This document shows, one piece after another, positions 33,673 through 43,582 of a DNA stretch of 64,000 nt. The notes below the pieces were generated by a model. That model did not search any database, had not been told where the DNA came from, and saw nothing but the letters and a program-made list of their open reading frames with translations. Source of the stretch: Streptomyces sp. NBC_01351 (GTDB taxonomy: Bacteria; Actinomycetota; Actinomycetes; Streptomycetales; Streptomycetaceae). The position numbers and the translations under genes are program-made. Position 1 is the stretch's first letter, and every line of letters starts with the position of its first letter. The DNA lies in NCBI RefSeq assembly GCF_036237315.1, contig NZ_CP108356.1, positions 3,220,501-3,284,500 on the forward strand. Direction: 5' to 3'.

Positions 33673-34950
33673 TCAGGCGATGCGGTCCAGGACGATCGGC
33701 GTGGCGGAGAACGGGGTGCCCGCCGGGGCGATGTCGTGGCTGCCCTCCAGGGAGGCCAGGGCGTAGTCGAACTTCTCCGGGGTGTCCGTGTGCAGGGTCA
33801 TCAGCGGCTGCCCGGCCGTGACCGTGTCGCCCGGCTTGGCGTGGAGCTCGATGCCCGCGCCCGCCTGCACCGGGTCCTCCTTGCGGGCGCGGCCCGCGCC
33901 GAGCCGCCAGGCGGCCACGCCGACGCCGTAGGCGTCCAGGCGGGTCAGGACGCCCGAGGAGGCGGCCGTGACCACGTGCTGCTCGCGGGCCACCGGCAGG
34001 GCCGCGTCCGGGTCGCCGCCCTGGGCCGCGATCATCCGGCGCCAGTGGTCCATCGCGGAGCCGTCGGCCAGGGCCTTCGCCGGGTCGGCGTCCTTGATGC
34101 CCGCCGCTTCCAGCATTTCCTGCGCCAGGGCGATGGTCAGCTCGACCACGTCCGCCGGGCCGCCGCCGGCCAGCACCTCGACCGACTCGCGGACCTCCAG
34201 CGCGTTGCCGGCGGTCAGGCCGAGCGGGGTGGACATGTCGGTGAGCAGGGCGACCGTCTTGACGCCGGAGTCGGTGCCGAGGCCCACCATGGTGCGGGCG
34301 AGCTCGCGGGCGTCCTCGATGTTCTTCATGAAGGCGCCGGTGCCGACCTTCACGTCCAGGACGAGCGAGCCCGTGCCCTCGGCGATCTTCTTGGACATGA
34401 TCGAGGAGGCGATGAGGGGGATGGCCTCCACGGTGCCCGTGACGTCGCGCAGCGCGTAGAGCTTCTTGTCCGCCGGGGCCAGGCCGTCGCCCGCCGCGCA
34501 GATGACCGCACCCGTGGTGTCCAGGACGTGCATCATCTCTTCGTTGGAGAGCAGCGCGCGCCAGCCGGGGATGGACTCCAGCTTGTCGAGGGTGCCTCCG
34601 GTGTGGCCGAGGCCGCGGCCCGACAGCTGCGGGACGGCCGCGCCGCAGGCGGCGACGAGGGGGGCCAGCGGCAGGGTGATCTTGTCGCCGACGCCGCCGG
34701 TGGAGTGCTTGTCGGCGGTCGGGCGGGAGAGCGCGTCGAAGTTCATGCGCTCGCCGGAGGCGATCATCGCGGCGGTCCAGCGGGCGATCTCGGTGCGGTT
34801 CATGCCGTTGAGGAGGATGGCCATCGCCAGCGCCGCCATCTGCTCGTCGGCGACGACACCGCGCGTGTACGCGTCGATGACCCAGTCGATCTGCTCGGGG
34901 CTCAGCTCGCCGCGGTCCCGCTTGGTCCGGATGACGGAGATGACGTCCAT
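33673..34950 (-). CDS. deoA: Thymidine phosphorylase
   Basis: This dimeric enzyme phosphorolyses thymidine (and deoxyuridine) to base and deoxyribose 1-phosphate. It has 425 residues. The helical N domain is DVISVIRTKRDRGELSPEQI; the family signature is SGRGLGHTGGTLDKLESIPG (about 115-135), with KHSTGGVGDKITL for phosphate and a C-terminal domain with a lipoyl-like fold. ATG 34950 is used. A hairpin separates it from cdd upstream, and its own near-palindrome CTATGCGCGTAG lies 14 bp before the start, so it is probably transcribed separately but regulated together. Its sugar product feeds a mutase and deoC. Confidence 0.95.
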   Translation of the reverse strand: MDVISVIRTKRDRGELSPEQIDWVIDAYTRGVVADEQMAALAMAILLNGMNRTEIARWTAAMIASGERMNFDALSRPTADKHSTGGVGDKITLPLAPLVAACGAAVPQLSGRGLGHTGGTLDKLESIPGWRALLSNEEMMHVLDTTGAVICAAGDGLAPADKKLYALRDVTGTVEAIPLIASSIMSKKIAEGTGSLVLDVKVGTGAFMKNIEDARELARTMVGLGTDSGVKTVALLTDMSTPLGLTAGNALEVRESVEVLAGGGPADVVELTIALAQEMLEAAGIKDADPAKALADGSAMDHWRRMIAAQGGDPDAALPVAREQHVVTAASSGVLTRLDAYGVGVAAWRLGAGRARKEDPVQAGAGIELHAKPGDTVTAGQPLMTLHTDTPEKFDYALASLEGSHDIAPAGTPFSATPIVLDRIA

Positions 34951-34963
34951 GTGGTGCTTCTTT

Positions 34964-34975
34964 CTACGCGCATAG
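34964..34975 (-). promoter_or_regulatory. Variant operator CTATGCGCGTAG before deoA
   Basis: Eleven of 12 positions match the perfect palindrome at the phosphorylase, deoC and add genes. It lies 14-25 bp upstream of the deoA start, followed by AAGAAG as the ribosome site, so it would act near or just downstream of the -10. Confidence 0.7.
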
Positions 34976-34998
34976 ATAGAGGGGTTTACCGGAATTAC

Positions 34999-35030
34999 GA
35001 CGGCCCCCCGCCCAGGGGCGGAGGGCCGTC
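34999..35030 (-). terminator. Terminator between cdd and deoA
   Basis: GACGGCCC-CCGCCC pairs with GGGCGG-GGGCCGTC around a 2-4 nt loop, leaving one mismatch. It lies 8 bp after the cdd stop and supports a separate deoA promoter. Confidence 0.78.
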
Positions 35031-35037
35031 GGCACGC

Positions 35038-35436
35038 TTATCTCAAGTGGTCGGGCCCGAAGGCCTGCGGCAGCATCTCCGTCAGCGGGAGGACCCCCTT
35101 CGGGGTTTCCACCAGCAGTTCGGGTCCGCCGAATTCGAAGAGGAGCTGTCGGCAGCGGCCGCAGGGGACGAGGATCTCGCCCCTGCCGTCGACACAGGTG
35201 AAGTGCGTCAGCCGGCCGCCGCCGGTGGCCTGGAGGGAGGAGACCAGGCCGCACTCGGCGCACAGGCTGAGCCCGTAGCTCGCGTTCTCGACGTTGCAGC
35301 CGACGACGGTCCTGCCGTCGTCGACGAGCGCGGCGGCGCCGACCGGGAAGCCGGAGTACGGGGCGTACGCCCGGGACATCGCGTCCCGGGCCGCCTCGCG
35401 CAGGGCTTCCCAGTCGACGGGGTGCGCCGTCGTCAC
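35038..35436 (-). CDS. cdd: Cytidine deaminase
   Basis: This zinc enzyme converts (deoxy)cytidine to (deoxy)uridine. The 132 residues are the usual length of the tetrameric form. The catalytic motifs are NASYGLSLCAECG, with the first Cys ligand and the Glu proton shuttle (C-A-E in place of the common H-A-E or C-A-E), and PCGRCRQLLFEF with the Cys pair. The start is GTG 35436, overlapping the permease stop by 4 bp (GTGA). Its product is a substrate for DeoA-type phosphorylases downstream. It ends at a strong hairpin. Confidence 0.95.
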   Translation of the reverse strand: MTTAHPVDWEALREAARDAMSRAYAPYSGFPVGAAALVDDGRTVVGCNVENASYGLSLCAECGLVSSLQATGGGRLTHFTCVDGRGEILVPCGRCRQLLFEFGGPELLVETPKGVLPLTEMLPQAFGPDHLR

Positions 35437-36698
35437 TTGCCCTGGCCCTTGCGGTACGGCAGGCCGTCCGCCTTCGGCATCCGCAGGCGCTGCGCGGACA
35501 GCGCGAGCACCAGCAGCGTGGTCACGTACGGGGCCGCGTCCACGAACTGGCTGGGCACCGAGTCGGTCAGCGCGTACCAGACGAACAGCAGCGCGGCACA
35601 GGCCGCCGAGATGCCGGCCTGGAGGTACTTCTTCTTGTACAGCTGCCAGGCGCAGACCAGCACCAGGACGATCGCGATCAGCAGCAGCAGCGCGTGGACG
35701 TTCGTGGCGCCACCGCGCAGCTTGAGGCTGTCGATGAAGCCGAAGAGGCCCGCGCCCAGCGCCATGCCGCCCGGCATCCAGTTACCGAAGATCATCGCGG
35801 CGAGGCCGATGTAACCGCGGCCGCCGGTCTGGCCCTCCTGGTAGATGGGGCTGGCGACGATCGACAGGAAGGCGCCGCCGAGGCCCGCGAGGGAGCCCGA
35901 GACAATCACGGCGATGTACTTGTACTTGTAGACGTTGACGCCGAGGGACTCCGCGGCGGTGGGGTTCTCACCGCAGGAGCGCAGCCGCAGGCCGAAGGTG
36001 GTGCGCCACAGCACCCACCAGGTGGCCGGGATGAGCAGCAGGGCGACGACGGTCAGCAGCGACAGCTCGGTGACGAGGCCGCCGATGACGCCGGCGAGGT
36101 CCGAGATGAAGAACCAGTGCTTGCCCTGGAGGTCGGCCATCCAGTCGGACAACCCTGGCACCGTGATCTTGTAGATCGGCTCGACCTGCGGAGACTGCTT
36201 CGAGGAGCCGCCTTCCGCCTCGGCGAAGGTGAAGTTCGACAGGTACTGGGTGAAGCCCAGCGCCAGGATGTTGACCGCCACACCGGAGACGATGTGGTTC
36301 ACGTTGAAGGTGACCGTGATGATCGCGTGCAGCAGGCCGCCGATGGCGCCGCCCGCGAGACCGGCGATGACACCGGTCCAGGGACCCCACTGGTAGCCGG
36401 CCCAGGCACCGAACCAGGTGCCGAGGATCATCATGCCTTCGAGGCCGATGTTGACGACGCCCGCGCGCTCGGCCCACAGGCCGCCGAGGCCGGCGAGGCC
36501 GATCGGCACGGCGAGCGAGAGGGCGCCGGAGACCTGGCCGACGGAGGTCAGGTCGTTCGCGCCGCTGATCAGGCGGACCAGCGAGACCAGCGCGAGGCCA
36601 CCCGCGATGATCAGCATGATCCAGGGCAGGGTGAGCTTCTTGCGGCCGGCCGGCTTCTTCGGGGCGGCCGGCTTCGCGGAAACGGTGCTGGCGCTCAC
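35433..36698 (-). CDS. Nucleoside ABC transporter permease (second)
   Basis: This is a 421-residue membrane permease of the BMP/NupPQ class (branched-chain amino acid permease-like fold). About ten helices start near residue 25. Family landmarks are ERAGVVNIGLEGMMILGTWF, HIVSGVAVNILALGFTQYL and RTTFGLRLRSCGENPTAAES, ending with GNWMPGGMALGAGLFGFIDS. The start is GTG 36698 and overlaps the preceding permease by 4 bp. It pairs with that permease in a heterodimeric channel energised by the ATPase encoded upstream. The class transports nucleosides, which agrees with cdd and deoA alongside. Confidence 0.92.
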   Translation of the reverse strand: MSASTVSAKPAAPKKPAGRKKLTLPWIMLIIAGGLALVSLVRLISGANDLTSVGQVSGALSLAVPIGLAGLGGLWAERAGVVNIGLEGMMILGTWFGAWAGYQWGPWTGVIAGLAGGAIGGLLHAIITVTFNVNHIVSGVAVNILALGFTQYLSNFTFAEAEGGSSKQSPQVEPIYKITVPGLSDWMADLQGKHWFFISDLAGVIGGLVTELSLLTVVALLLIPATWWVLWRTTFGLRLRSCGENPTAAESLGVNVYKYKYIAVIVSGSLAGLGGAFLSIVASPIYQEGQTGGRGYIGLAAMIFGNWMPGGMALGAGLFGFIDSLKLRGGATNVHALLLLIAIVLVLVCAWQLYKKKYLQAGISAACAALLFVWYALTDSVPSQFVDAAPYVTTLLVLALSAQRLRMPKADGLPYRKGQGK

Positions 36699-37806
36699 GC
36701 CGCGACCTCCTTGTCGGTCTTGATGGCGTTGCCCGCGGCCAGTTCCTCGCCGACCTTCTGCTGCTGCCGGCGGATGCCGTAACGGCGGACGAGTTCGTAC
36801 GAGACGACGACCGCGATCACGATCAGGCCCTTCATGATCGTGCCGATCTCCTTCGCGTACCCGGCCTGGTCGAGCGAGGCGGAGGCCTTGTCGATGAAGG
36901 CCATCAGGAACGCGGCGAAGAGGATGCCGACCGGGCTGTTGCGGCCGAGCAGCGCGATGGTGATGCCCGTGAAGCCGACACCGGTCGGGAAGGCCAGGTT
37001 GTACGTGTGCGTCTCGCCCAGCAGCTGCGGCATGCCGGCGAGGCCCGCGACCGCGCCCGAGATGAGCATCGCGGTGACGATCATCTTCTTGGCGTCGACG
37101 CCGGAGGCCTGCGCGGCGGACTCGCTGGCGCCGGTGGCGCGCAGGTCGAAGCCGAAGCGGGTCCGGTTGAGGGTGAACCAGTAGACGATGCCGAGGGCGA
37201 AGGCCACGAAGGTGAAGCCGTAGATCTCCAGCCCGTCGCCGATGGACACGGCCGGGAACCAGCCTGACTCGGCGATGTCACCGGTCGTCAGGTCGTTGGA
37301 GCCCTCCAGCTGGACGCCGAGGTTCTTCGTCAGCATCAGCCAGGCGATCAGGCTGGTCGCGATGGCGTTCAGCATGATCGTGGAGACGACCTCGCTGACC
37401 CCGCGCTTGGCCTTGAGGACACCGGCGATGCCGGCCCAGAAGGCACCGGTGAGCATCGCCACGAGGACGATCAGCAGCAGGTGCAGCGGGCCCGGCAGGG
37501 CCACGGCCGCACCGACCACGGCGGACAGCATCGCCGCGAGGCGGTACTGGCCGTCGACGCCGATGTTGAAGAGGTTCATCCGGAAGCCGATGGCCACGGC
37601 CAGGGCCGCCAGGTAGTACGTACCGGCCTGGTTCACGATGAGGACCTGGACGTCCTCGTAGCTCGCGTTCTCCACCATGAGGCGGAGCGGCTCGATCGGG
37701 TCGATGCCCGTCGCGGCCAGCACGATCACGGTCAGCAGGAACGCGCTGGCCAGTGCGAGCACCGGCCCGGCGAAGCCGAGGATCAGCCGGTCCTTGTCGA
37801 ATTTCT

Positions 37807-37810
<4 letters not shown>
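36695..37810 (-). CDS. Nucleoside ABC transporter permease (first)
   Basis: This is a 371-residue permease with about nine helices. The N terminus KKFDKDRLILGFAGPVLALA leads to TYYLAALAVAIGFRMNLFNI and GVDGQYRLAA, which matches the N-I-G-x-E/D-G-Q signature of the NupP/YufP group. The later segment is RGVSEVVSTIMLNAIATSLI. ATG 37810 is chosen because the long frame upstream is antisense or low-complexity, and because ATGA overlaps the ATPase stop. Adjacent coupling of ATPase, two permeases and cdd through 4-bp overlaps implies balanced synthesis. Confidence 0.92.
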
Positions 37811-39552
<1,742 letters not shown>

Positions 39553-39559
39553 GATGCTT

Positions 39560-39571
39560 CTACGCGCGTAG
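39560..39571 (-). promoter_or_regulatory. CTACGCGCGTAG operator before the ABC ATPase gene
   Basis: This perfect 12-bp palindrome lies in the 158-bp gap after the BMP lipoprotein gene. A possible -10, TACTTT, lies about 20 bp downstream. It suggests a second, internal promoter for the ATPase-permease-cdd genes. Confidence 0.75.
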
Positions 39572-39642
39572 CACTGTCGGAAGTGAAAACTTGCGGCCAA
39601 CTGGCCACGAGCCACACGGAATGCGGCTCAAAGAACGTGGTT

Positions 39643-39682
39643 CGGGGCCCGGGAGCGATTGAGACCGCTGCCCGGACCCCGG
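39643..39682 (-). terminator. Imperfect hairpin after the BMP lipoprotein gene
   Basis: CGGGG-CCCGGG (39643 on) faces CCCGG-CCCCG (to 39682), with mismatches inside. It could partly terminate, giving more binding protein than transporter, as is common for such operons. Confidence 0.5.
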
Positions 39683-39710
39683 ATACCACGACTACATGTC
39701 AGGAACTGCC

Positions 39711-40766
39711 TTACGGGGCGGTCTTGACGGTGATCTTCTTGGCGATGATGTCGGCCTTGGCCTTCTCCACCGCGGCGACGACGTCGGTCATCTCCTTGTA
39801 CTTCGGGTTGGAGTCGGCCAGGCCGACGCCGTCCTTGTCCAGGCCGTAGCGGATCTCACCGGTGGTCGGCTTGCCGTCCTCGACCGACTTGATCAGGTTG
39901 AAGACGGAGTCCGAGACGTCCTTGGTGACCGAGGTCAGGATCGCGTCCTTGTACTTCGCCAGACCGGCCTGGTTGTACTGGTCGGAGTCGACACCGATGG
40001 CCCACTTGCCCTTGGCCGAAGCGGCCTCGATGGCACCGGAACCGGCGAGACCGGCAGCGGCGTAGACCACGTCGGCGCCACCGTCGATCTGGCCCTGCGC
40101 GGCGGCCTTGCCGAGGTCGGGCTTGGCGAAACCGTCGAAGTTCGGCGGCTGGGTCAGGTACTGGACCAGGACCTTGGCGTTCGGGTTGGTGTCCTTGACG
40201 CCCTGCTCGAAGCCCGCCTGGAACTTCTTGATCAGCGGAACCTCGACACCGCCGATGAAGCCGACCGTGCCGGTCTTCGACGCCTTGGCGGCGGCGACGC
40301 CGGCCAGGTAGGAGCCCTGCTCCTCGTTGAAGACCATGTTGGCGACGTTCGGGCCGGTCACCGAGGTGTCGTCGATGATGCCGAAGGTGGTGTTCGGGAA
40401 CTTCGGCGCGACCTTCTTGATGGCCGGGGCGTAGGCGAAGCCGACGCCGATGACCGGGTTGTTGCCCTTGCGGGCCAGCTCGGTGAGGCGCTGGACCTTG
40501 TCGGCCTCGCCCTCGCCGTCGGTGGGCTCCGCCTCGGCGCCCTTGATCTTCAGCTCCGACTCGGCGCGCTGCAGACCCGCGTAGGCGGCGTCGTTGAACG
40601 ACTGGTCGCCGCGGCCACCGATGTCGTACGCGATGGCGGCGGTGGCGGCCTTCGTGGTGCTGTCGGAAGAGGTGTCAGACGACGACTTACCGCCACAGGC
40701 GGTGGCCGAGAGGGCCAGCGCCGCGGACGCGATGCCCACGGTGGCGATCCTGGTGATCCGGCGCAA
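39711..40766 (-). CDS. BMP-family nucleoside-binding lipoprotein
   Basis: This is a 351-residue extracytoplasmic binding protein (Bmp/PnrA/TmpC family, Pfam BMP). A signal sequence with lipobox LSATAC puts the lipidated Cys at about 24. The fold shows AYDIGGRGDQSFNDAAYAGL at the N domain, GNNPVIGVGFAYAPAI, and KWAIGVDSDQYNQAG in the purine-binding cleft. The start is TTG 40766 with AAGGAG 7 bp upstream, which I trust because no other start gives the signal peptide. It captures purine nucleosides outside the cell and delivers them to the two permeases. It is the first gene of the uptake unit and has its own operator. Confidence 0.93.
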   Translation of the reverse strand: MRRITRIATVGIASAALALSATACGGKSSSDTSSDSTTKAATAAIAYDIGGRGDQSFNDAAYAGLQRAESELKIKGAEAEPTDGEGEADKVQRLTELARKGNNPVIGVGFAYAPAIKKVAPKFPNTTFGIIDDTSVTGPNVANMVFNEEQGSYLAGVAAAKASKTGTVGFIGGVEVPLIKKFQAGFEQGVKDTNPNAKVLVQYLTQPPNFDGFAKPDLGKAAAQGQIDGGADVVYAAAGLAGSGAIEAASAKGKWAIGVDSDQYNQAGLAKYKDAILTSVTKDVSDSVFNLIKSVEDGKPTTGEIRYGLDKDGVGLADSNPKYKEMTDVVAAVEKAKADIIAKKITVKTAP

Positions 40767-40827
40767 GGGGAGGCTCCTTCAAAACCTGACCGAAGCGCCA
40801 CGACCGGCGCTGGTTTCGCGGCGATCG

Positions 40828-40839
40828 TAACGCGCGTAG
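40828..40839 (-). promoter_or_regulatory. Near-palindrome CTACGCGCGTTA before the BMP lipoprotein gene
   Basis: Ten of 12 positions match the CTACGCGCGTAG operator. A -10 hexamer TACGAT (minus strand, 40829-40824) overlaps its end. It lies 62-73 bp upstream of the TTG start. Confidence 0.68.
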
Positions 40840-40923
40840 ATGTCAGTTAAGGGCCTGTTCATGAGTCGTTATCGGATCGTCGCGAATCAGACAGTGACCG
40901 ATCAGTAACGCTCACGCGCCCAA

Positions 40924-41004
40924 CCCTTGTGTACCAAGGGCTGGACGCGCCCGCCGGGAGACTCGCGAATGAGGTAGGGAATTCGGTTCGGCGTTGCCCG
41001 AACC
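40924..41004 (-). terminator. Two hairpins downstream of the M20 gene
   Basis: GGTTCGG/CCGAACC (40985-41004) lies just past the stop codon. CCCTTG/CAAGGG (40924-40940) is farther downstream. They separate the amidohydrolase gene from the BMP promoter. Confidence 0.55.
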
Positions 41005-41008
41005 TTGA

Positions 41009-42265
41009 CTAGGCGGAGGGCCTTGCCCGTCGCCCGTCCAGGAGTGCGGCGGCCGTGAAGAACTCCACGCCGACCGCGATCGCGGACTCGTCGACGTCGA
41101 AGTCGCCCCGGTGCAGGTCCCGCTTGGCGAGGTCGCCTGGGGTACGGACCCCCAGGCGGGCCATGGCGCCGGGGACGTGCTCCAGGTACCAGGAGAAGTC
41201 CTCCCCGCCCAGGCTCTGCTCGGTGTCCTCGACCGAGTCGGCGCCGCGCCGGGCTGCCATGGCCTCGCGGAGCAGTTCGGTGACCGCCGGGTCGTTGACC
41301 ACCGGCGGCACCCCGCGCACGTGGTTGATCTCGAACTTCGCCCCGTGCATGGTCGCGACCTCGTCGATCGCCGCGTGGATCATGTCGGGGGCCTCGTGCC
41401 AGGCGCCGAGGTCGAGGCACCGTACGGTTCCGGACAGCTCGGCGTGCATCGGGATGACGTTGCAGGCGTGCCCGGCCTCGATCCGGCCCCAGGTGACGGA
41501 CATGCCCGAGCGGGCGTCCATCCGGCGGGACAGCAGCGCCGGTACGTCGAGGGCCACGCGGGCGGCCGCCGTGACCAGGTCGGTGGTCAGGTGCGGGCGC
41601 GCGGTGTGCCCGCCGGAGCCGGAGAGCGTGACCTCCAGCCGGTCGCAGGCCGAGGTGATGGCACCGGGCCGCAGCCCGATCTTCCCGGCGTCGACCCGGG
41701 GGTCGCAGTGCACGGCGAGGATCTTGCCCACGCCGTCCAGGACCCCGGAGTCGATGGCGTCGGTGGCCCCGCCCGGGAGCACTTCCTCGGCGGGCTGGAA
41801 GAGCAGCCGCACGGGGCGGGGCAGCAGGCCCTGCCGGTCGAGTTCGGCGAGGACCAGGCCGGCGCCGAGGACGACGGTGGTGTGCACGTCGTGGCCGCAG
41901 GCGTGGGCGCGGTCCGGGTAGGTCGAGCGGTACGAGACGTGCGTCTTGGCATCCGGGATGGGCAGGGCGTCGATGTCCGCGCGCAGGGCCAGCACGGGAC
42001 GCTCCCCGTCCCAGCTGCCGACGTCACAGATGAGTCCGGTGCCGGACTTCAGTACCCGTGGTCGCAGGCCGGCTTTCTCCAGTCGGGCCTTGATCGCCGC
42101 CGTGGTCCGGAATTCCTGGTGTCCGAGCTCGGGGTGCATGTGCAAGTCCCGGCGGAAGGCGATCAGTTCGGCACGCAGGTGGTCCGGAAGTGTGCCGGGC
42201 AGCTCGGGCCGGTCGGACGCGGCGGGCTGGGCGGTCTGAGACTCGCGGGACATCAACTGGTTCAC
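41009..42265 (-). CDS. M20-family amidohydrolase
   Basis: This is a 418-residue metallopeptidase-fold hydrolase. The family order is FRRDLHMHPELGHQEFRTTA, HACGHDVHTTVVLGA (first metal ligands), LFQPAEEVLPGGA (catalytic Glu), then a dimerisation insert and the final EQSLGGEDFSWYLE with the C-terminal ligand. Relatives deacylate N-acyl amino acids or hydrolyse indole-3-acetyl or hippuric conjugates. The start is GTG 42265; an ATG lies four codons inside. It is upstream of the nucleoside uptake genes but separated by hairpins, so it is not obviously part of that system. Confidence 0.88.
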   Translation of the reverse strand: MNQLMSRESQTAQPAASDRPELPGTLPDHLRAELIAFRRDLHMHPELGHQEFRTTAAIKARLEKAGLRPRVLKSGTGLICDVGSWDGERPVLALRADIDALPIPDAKTHVSYRSTYPDRAHACGHDVHTTVVLGAGLVLAELDRQGLLPRPVRLLFQPAEEVLPGGATDAIDSGVLDGVGKILAVHCDPRVDAGKIGLRPGAITSACDRLEVTLSGSGGHTARPHLTTDLVTAAARVALDVPALLSRRMDARSGMSVTWGRIEAGHACNVIPMHAELSGTVRCLDLGAWHEAPDMIHAAIDEVATMHGAKFEINHVRGVPPVVNDPAVTELLREAMAARRGADSVEDTEQSLGGEDFSWYLEHVPGAMARLGVRTPGDLAKRDLHRGDFDVDESAIAVGVEFFTAAALLDGRRARPSA

Positions 42266-42390
42266 CCGTTGAAGCCTAGGCGCACGGACGGGTCAACTGG
42301 CCGGGGATCCCGAAAAGTTCATGCCGTTAGGGGAAAGAAACCCGACCTCTGGACGCATGACCGGGCGGGCCCGCGGGTACACTCGCACGC

Positions 42391-43533
42391 TCATCCGGCC
42401 GCGGGCGCCGCCTGAGCAGGCAGTCTGTGCACGTCGCGGGCCGTGTCGGTGACCCCGGCGAGGAATCCGCGGGCCCTGGGCGAGGCGGTGCCGGTCAGCC
42501 AGTCGGGGTCGACATCGCATACGGCCACGGTGACTCCGGTGCCGGCCAGGGCGAACGGCAGCGTGTGGACGACCGTTGACGGGAAGCTGACGACGGTCCG
42601 GCCGACCGGGCCGCGCCGCGCGATCAGCTCCAGCGGCAGGTCGGGCCGTACGATCTCCAGCCCGGTCGCCTCGCTCAGTGCGCGGAGCTTCTCCGGGGAC
42701 TCCCGGCGGTGGGCGAAGTAGCGGGTGGCGCCGTGCTCCCGGGTCAGGGTGCGCACGGCGTCCAGGTAGCGGTCCGGGTCGACCACGCCGGTCTCCACGA
42801 GGGAGGTGCCGACGAGGTCGGTGCCCTTGGTCAGGCGCGGCGGGCCGAAGCGGGCCCGGGTCCAGGCGAAGTCGTTGACCCGCAGCGTCATGCCGCCGTG
42901 CGGGGTGACCGGCATGGAGCTGAACACCTCGACGGCGCGGCCGCTGCCCTCGCCCGGCGTGAAGCGGCGCCGCGCGGTCGCCGAGACCGGCGCGTACAGG
43001 AGCTCCTTCACCCGGGCGGGGAGCCCGCCGCCGCCGACCCGGTGCCAGCGGACGAGGCGCTCGCCGCGGGCGGTCTGGGCGATGAACTCCATGGTGGCGG
43101 TGCCGTCGTCGACCACCACGAGGTCCTCGGCCCGTACGAGGGTGAGCAGCAGCTGCACGTAGCGCGAGAAGGGGTCGCCGACGACGACCGTGCGCGCGGC
43201 GCGGACGTCGCGCGCCAGCGCCGCGAGCGCCTTGAAGGGCGCGAGGCGGCCGCCGCGCGCCTCCTGCCAGCGGACCTCGTGCCCCTCGTCCCGGGCCAGC
43301 GACGCCATCCGGCGCAGCTGACCGCGGGACATGGGGTCGGTCGGGGGCAGTACGACGATCCGCAGCCCCGTCGCCCCGGGTTCGGGCGCCGCGCCCTTGG
43401 ACCCGTCGCGGCGGGACTGGCTGGGCACCGCACCGAGCAGCGGGGCGGCGCCCCGCGCGTGCGCCCACTCCAGCACGTTCAGCAGCTGGACCGGGCTCTC
43501 GACGAACGCGAGGGCGGAGGCGGAAAGGGGCAC
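42391..43533 (-). CDS. Polysialyltransferase/GT52-like glycosyltransferase
   Basis: This is a 380-residue cytoplasmic protein. It has SALAFVESPVQLLNVLEWA at the N terminus (ES-P-x-Q-x-L typical of the GT52/polysialyltransferase fold), VVVDDGTATMEFIAQ in the middle, YFAHRRESPEKL where the donor-binding His lies, and VSFPSTVVHTLPFAL near the end. It is 49 bp downstream of the NeuA-NeuB gene on the same strand, so it probably adds nonulosonic acid residues from the CMP sugar to a cell-wall polymer. In S. coelicolor a locus of this type has been tied to Kdn-containing teichulosonic acid. Acceptor and sugar are inferred. Confidence 0.75.
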   Translation of the reverse strand: MPLSASALAFVESPVQLLNVLEWAHARGAAPLLGAVPSQSRRDGSKGAAPEPGATGLRIVVLPPTDPMSRGQLRRMASLARDEGHEVRWQEARGGRLAPFKALAALARDVRAARTVVVGDPFSRYVQLLLTLVRAEDLVVVDDGTATMEFIAQTARGERLVRWHRVGGGGLPARVKELLYAPVSATARRRFTPGEGSGRAVEVFSSMPVTPHGGMTLRVNDFAWTRARFGPPRLTKGTDLVGTSLVETGVVDPDRYLDAVRTLTREHGATRYFAHRRESPEKLRALSEATGLEIVRPDLPLELIARRGPVGRTVVSFPSTVVHTLPFALAGTGVTVAVCDVDPDWLTGTASPRARGFLAGVTDTARDVHRLPAQAAPAAG

Positions 43534-43582
43534 GGCGTACTCCTCGTCAGGGGACGGAACCTCATACGCGCCGGACCGGAGG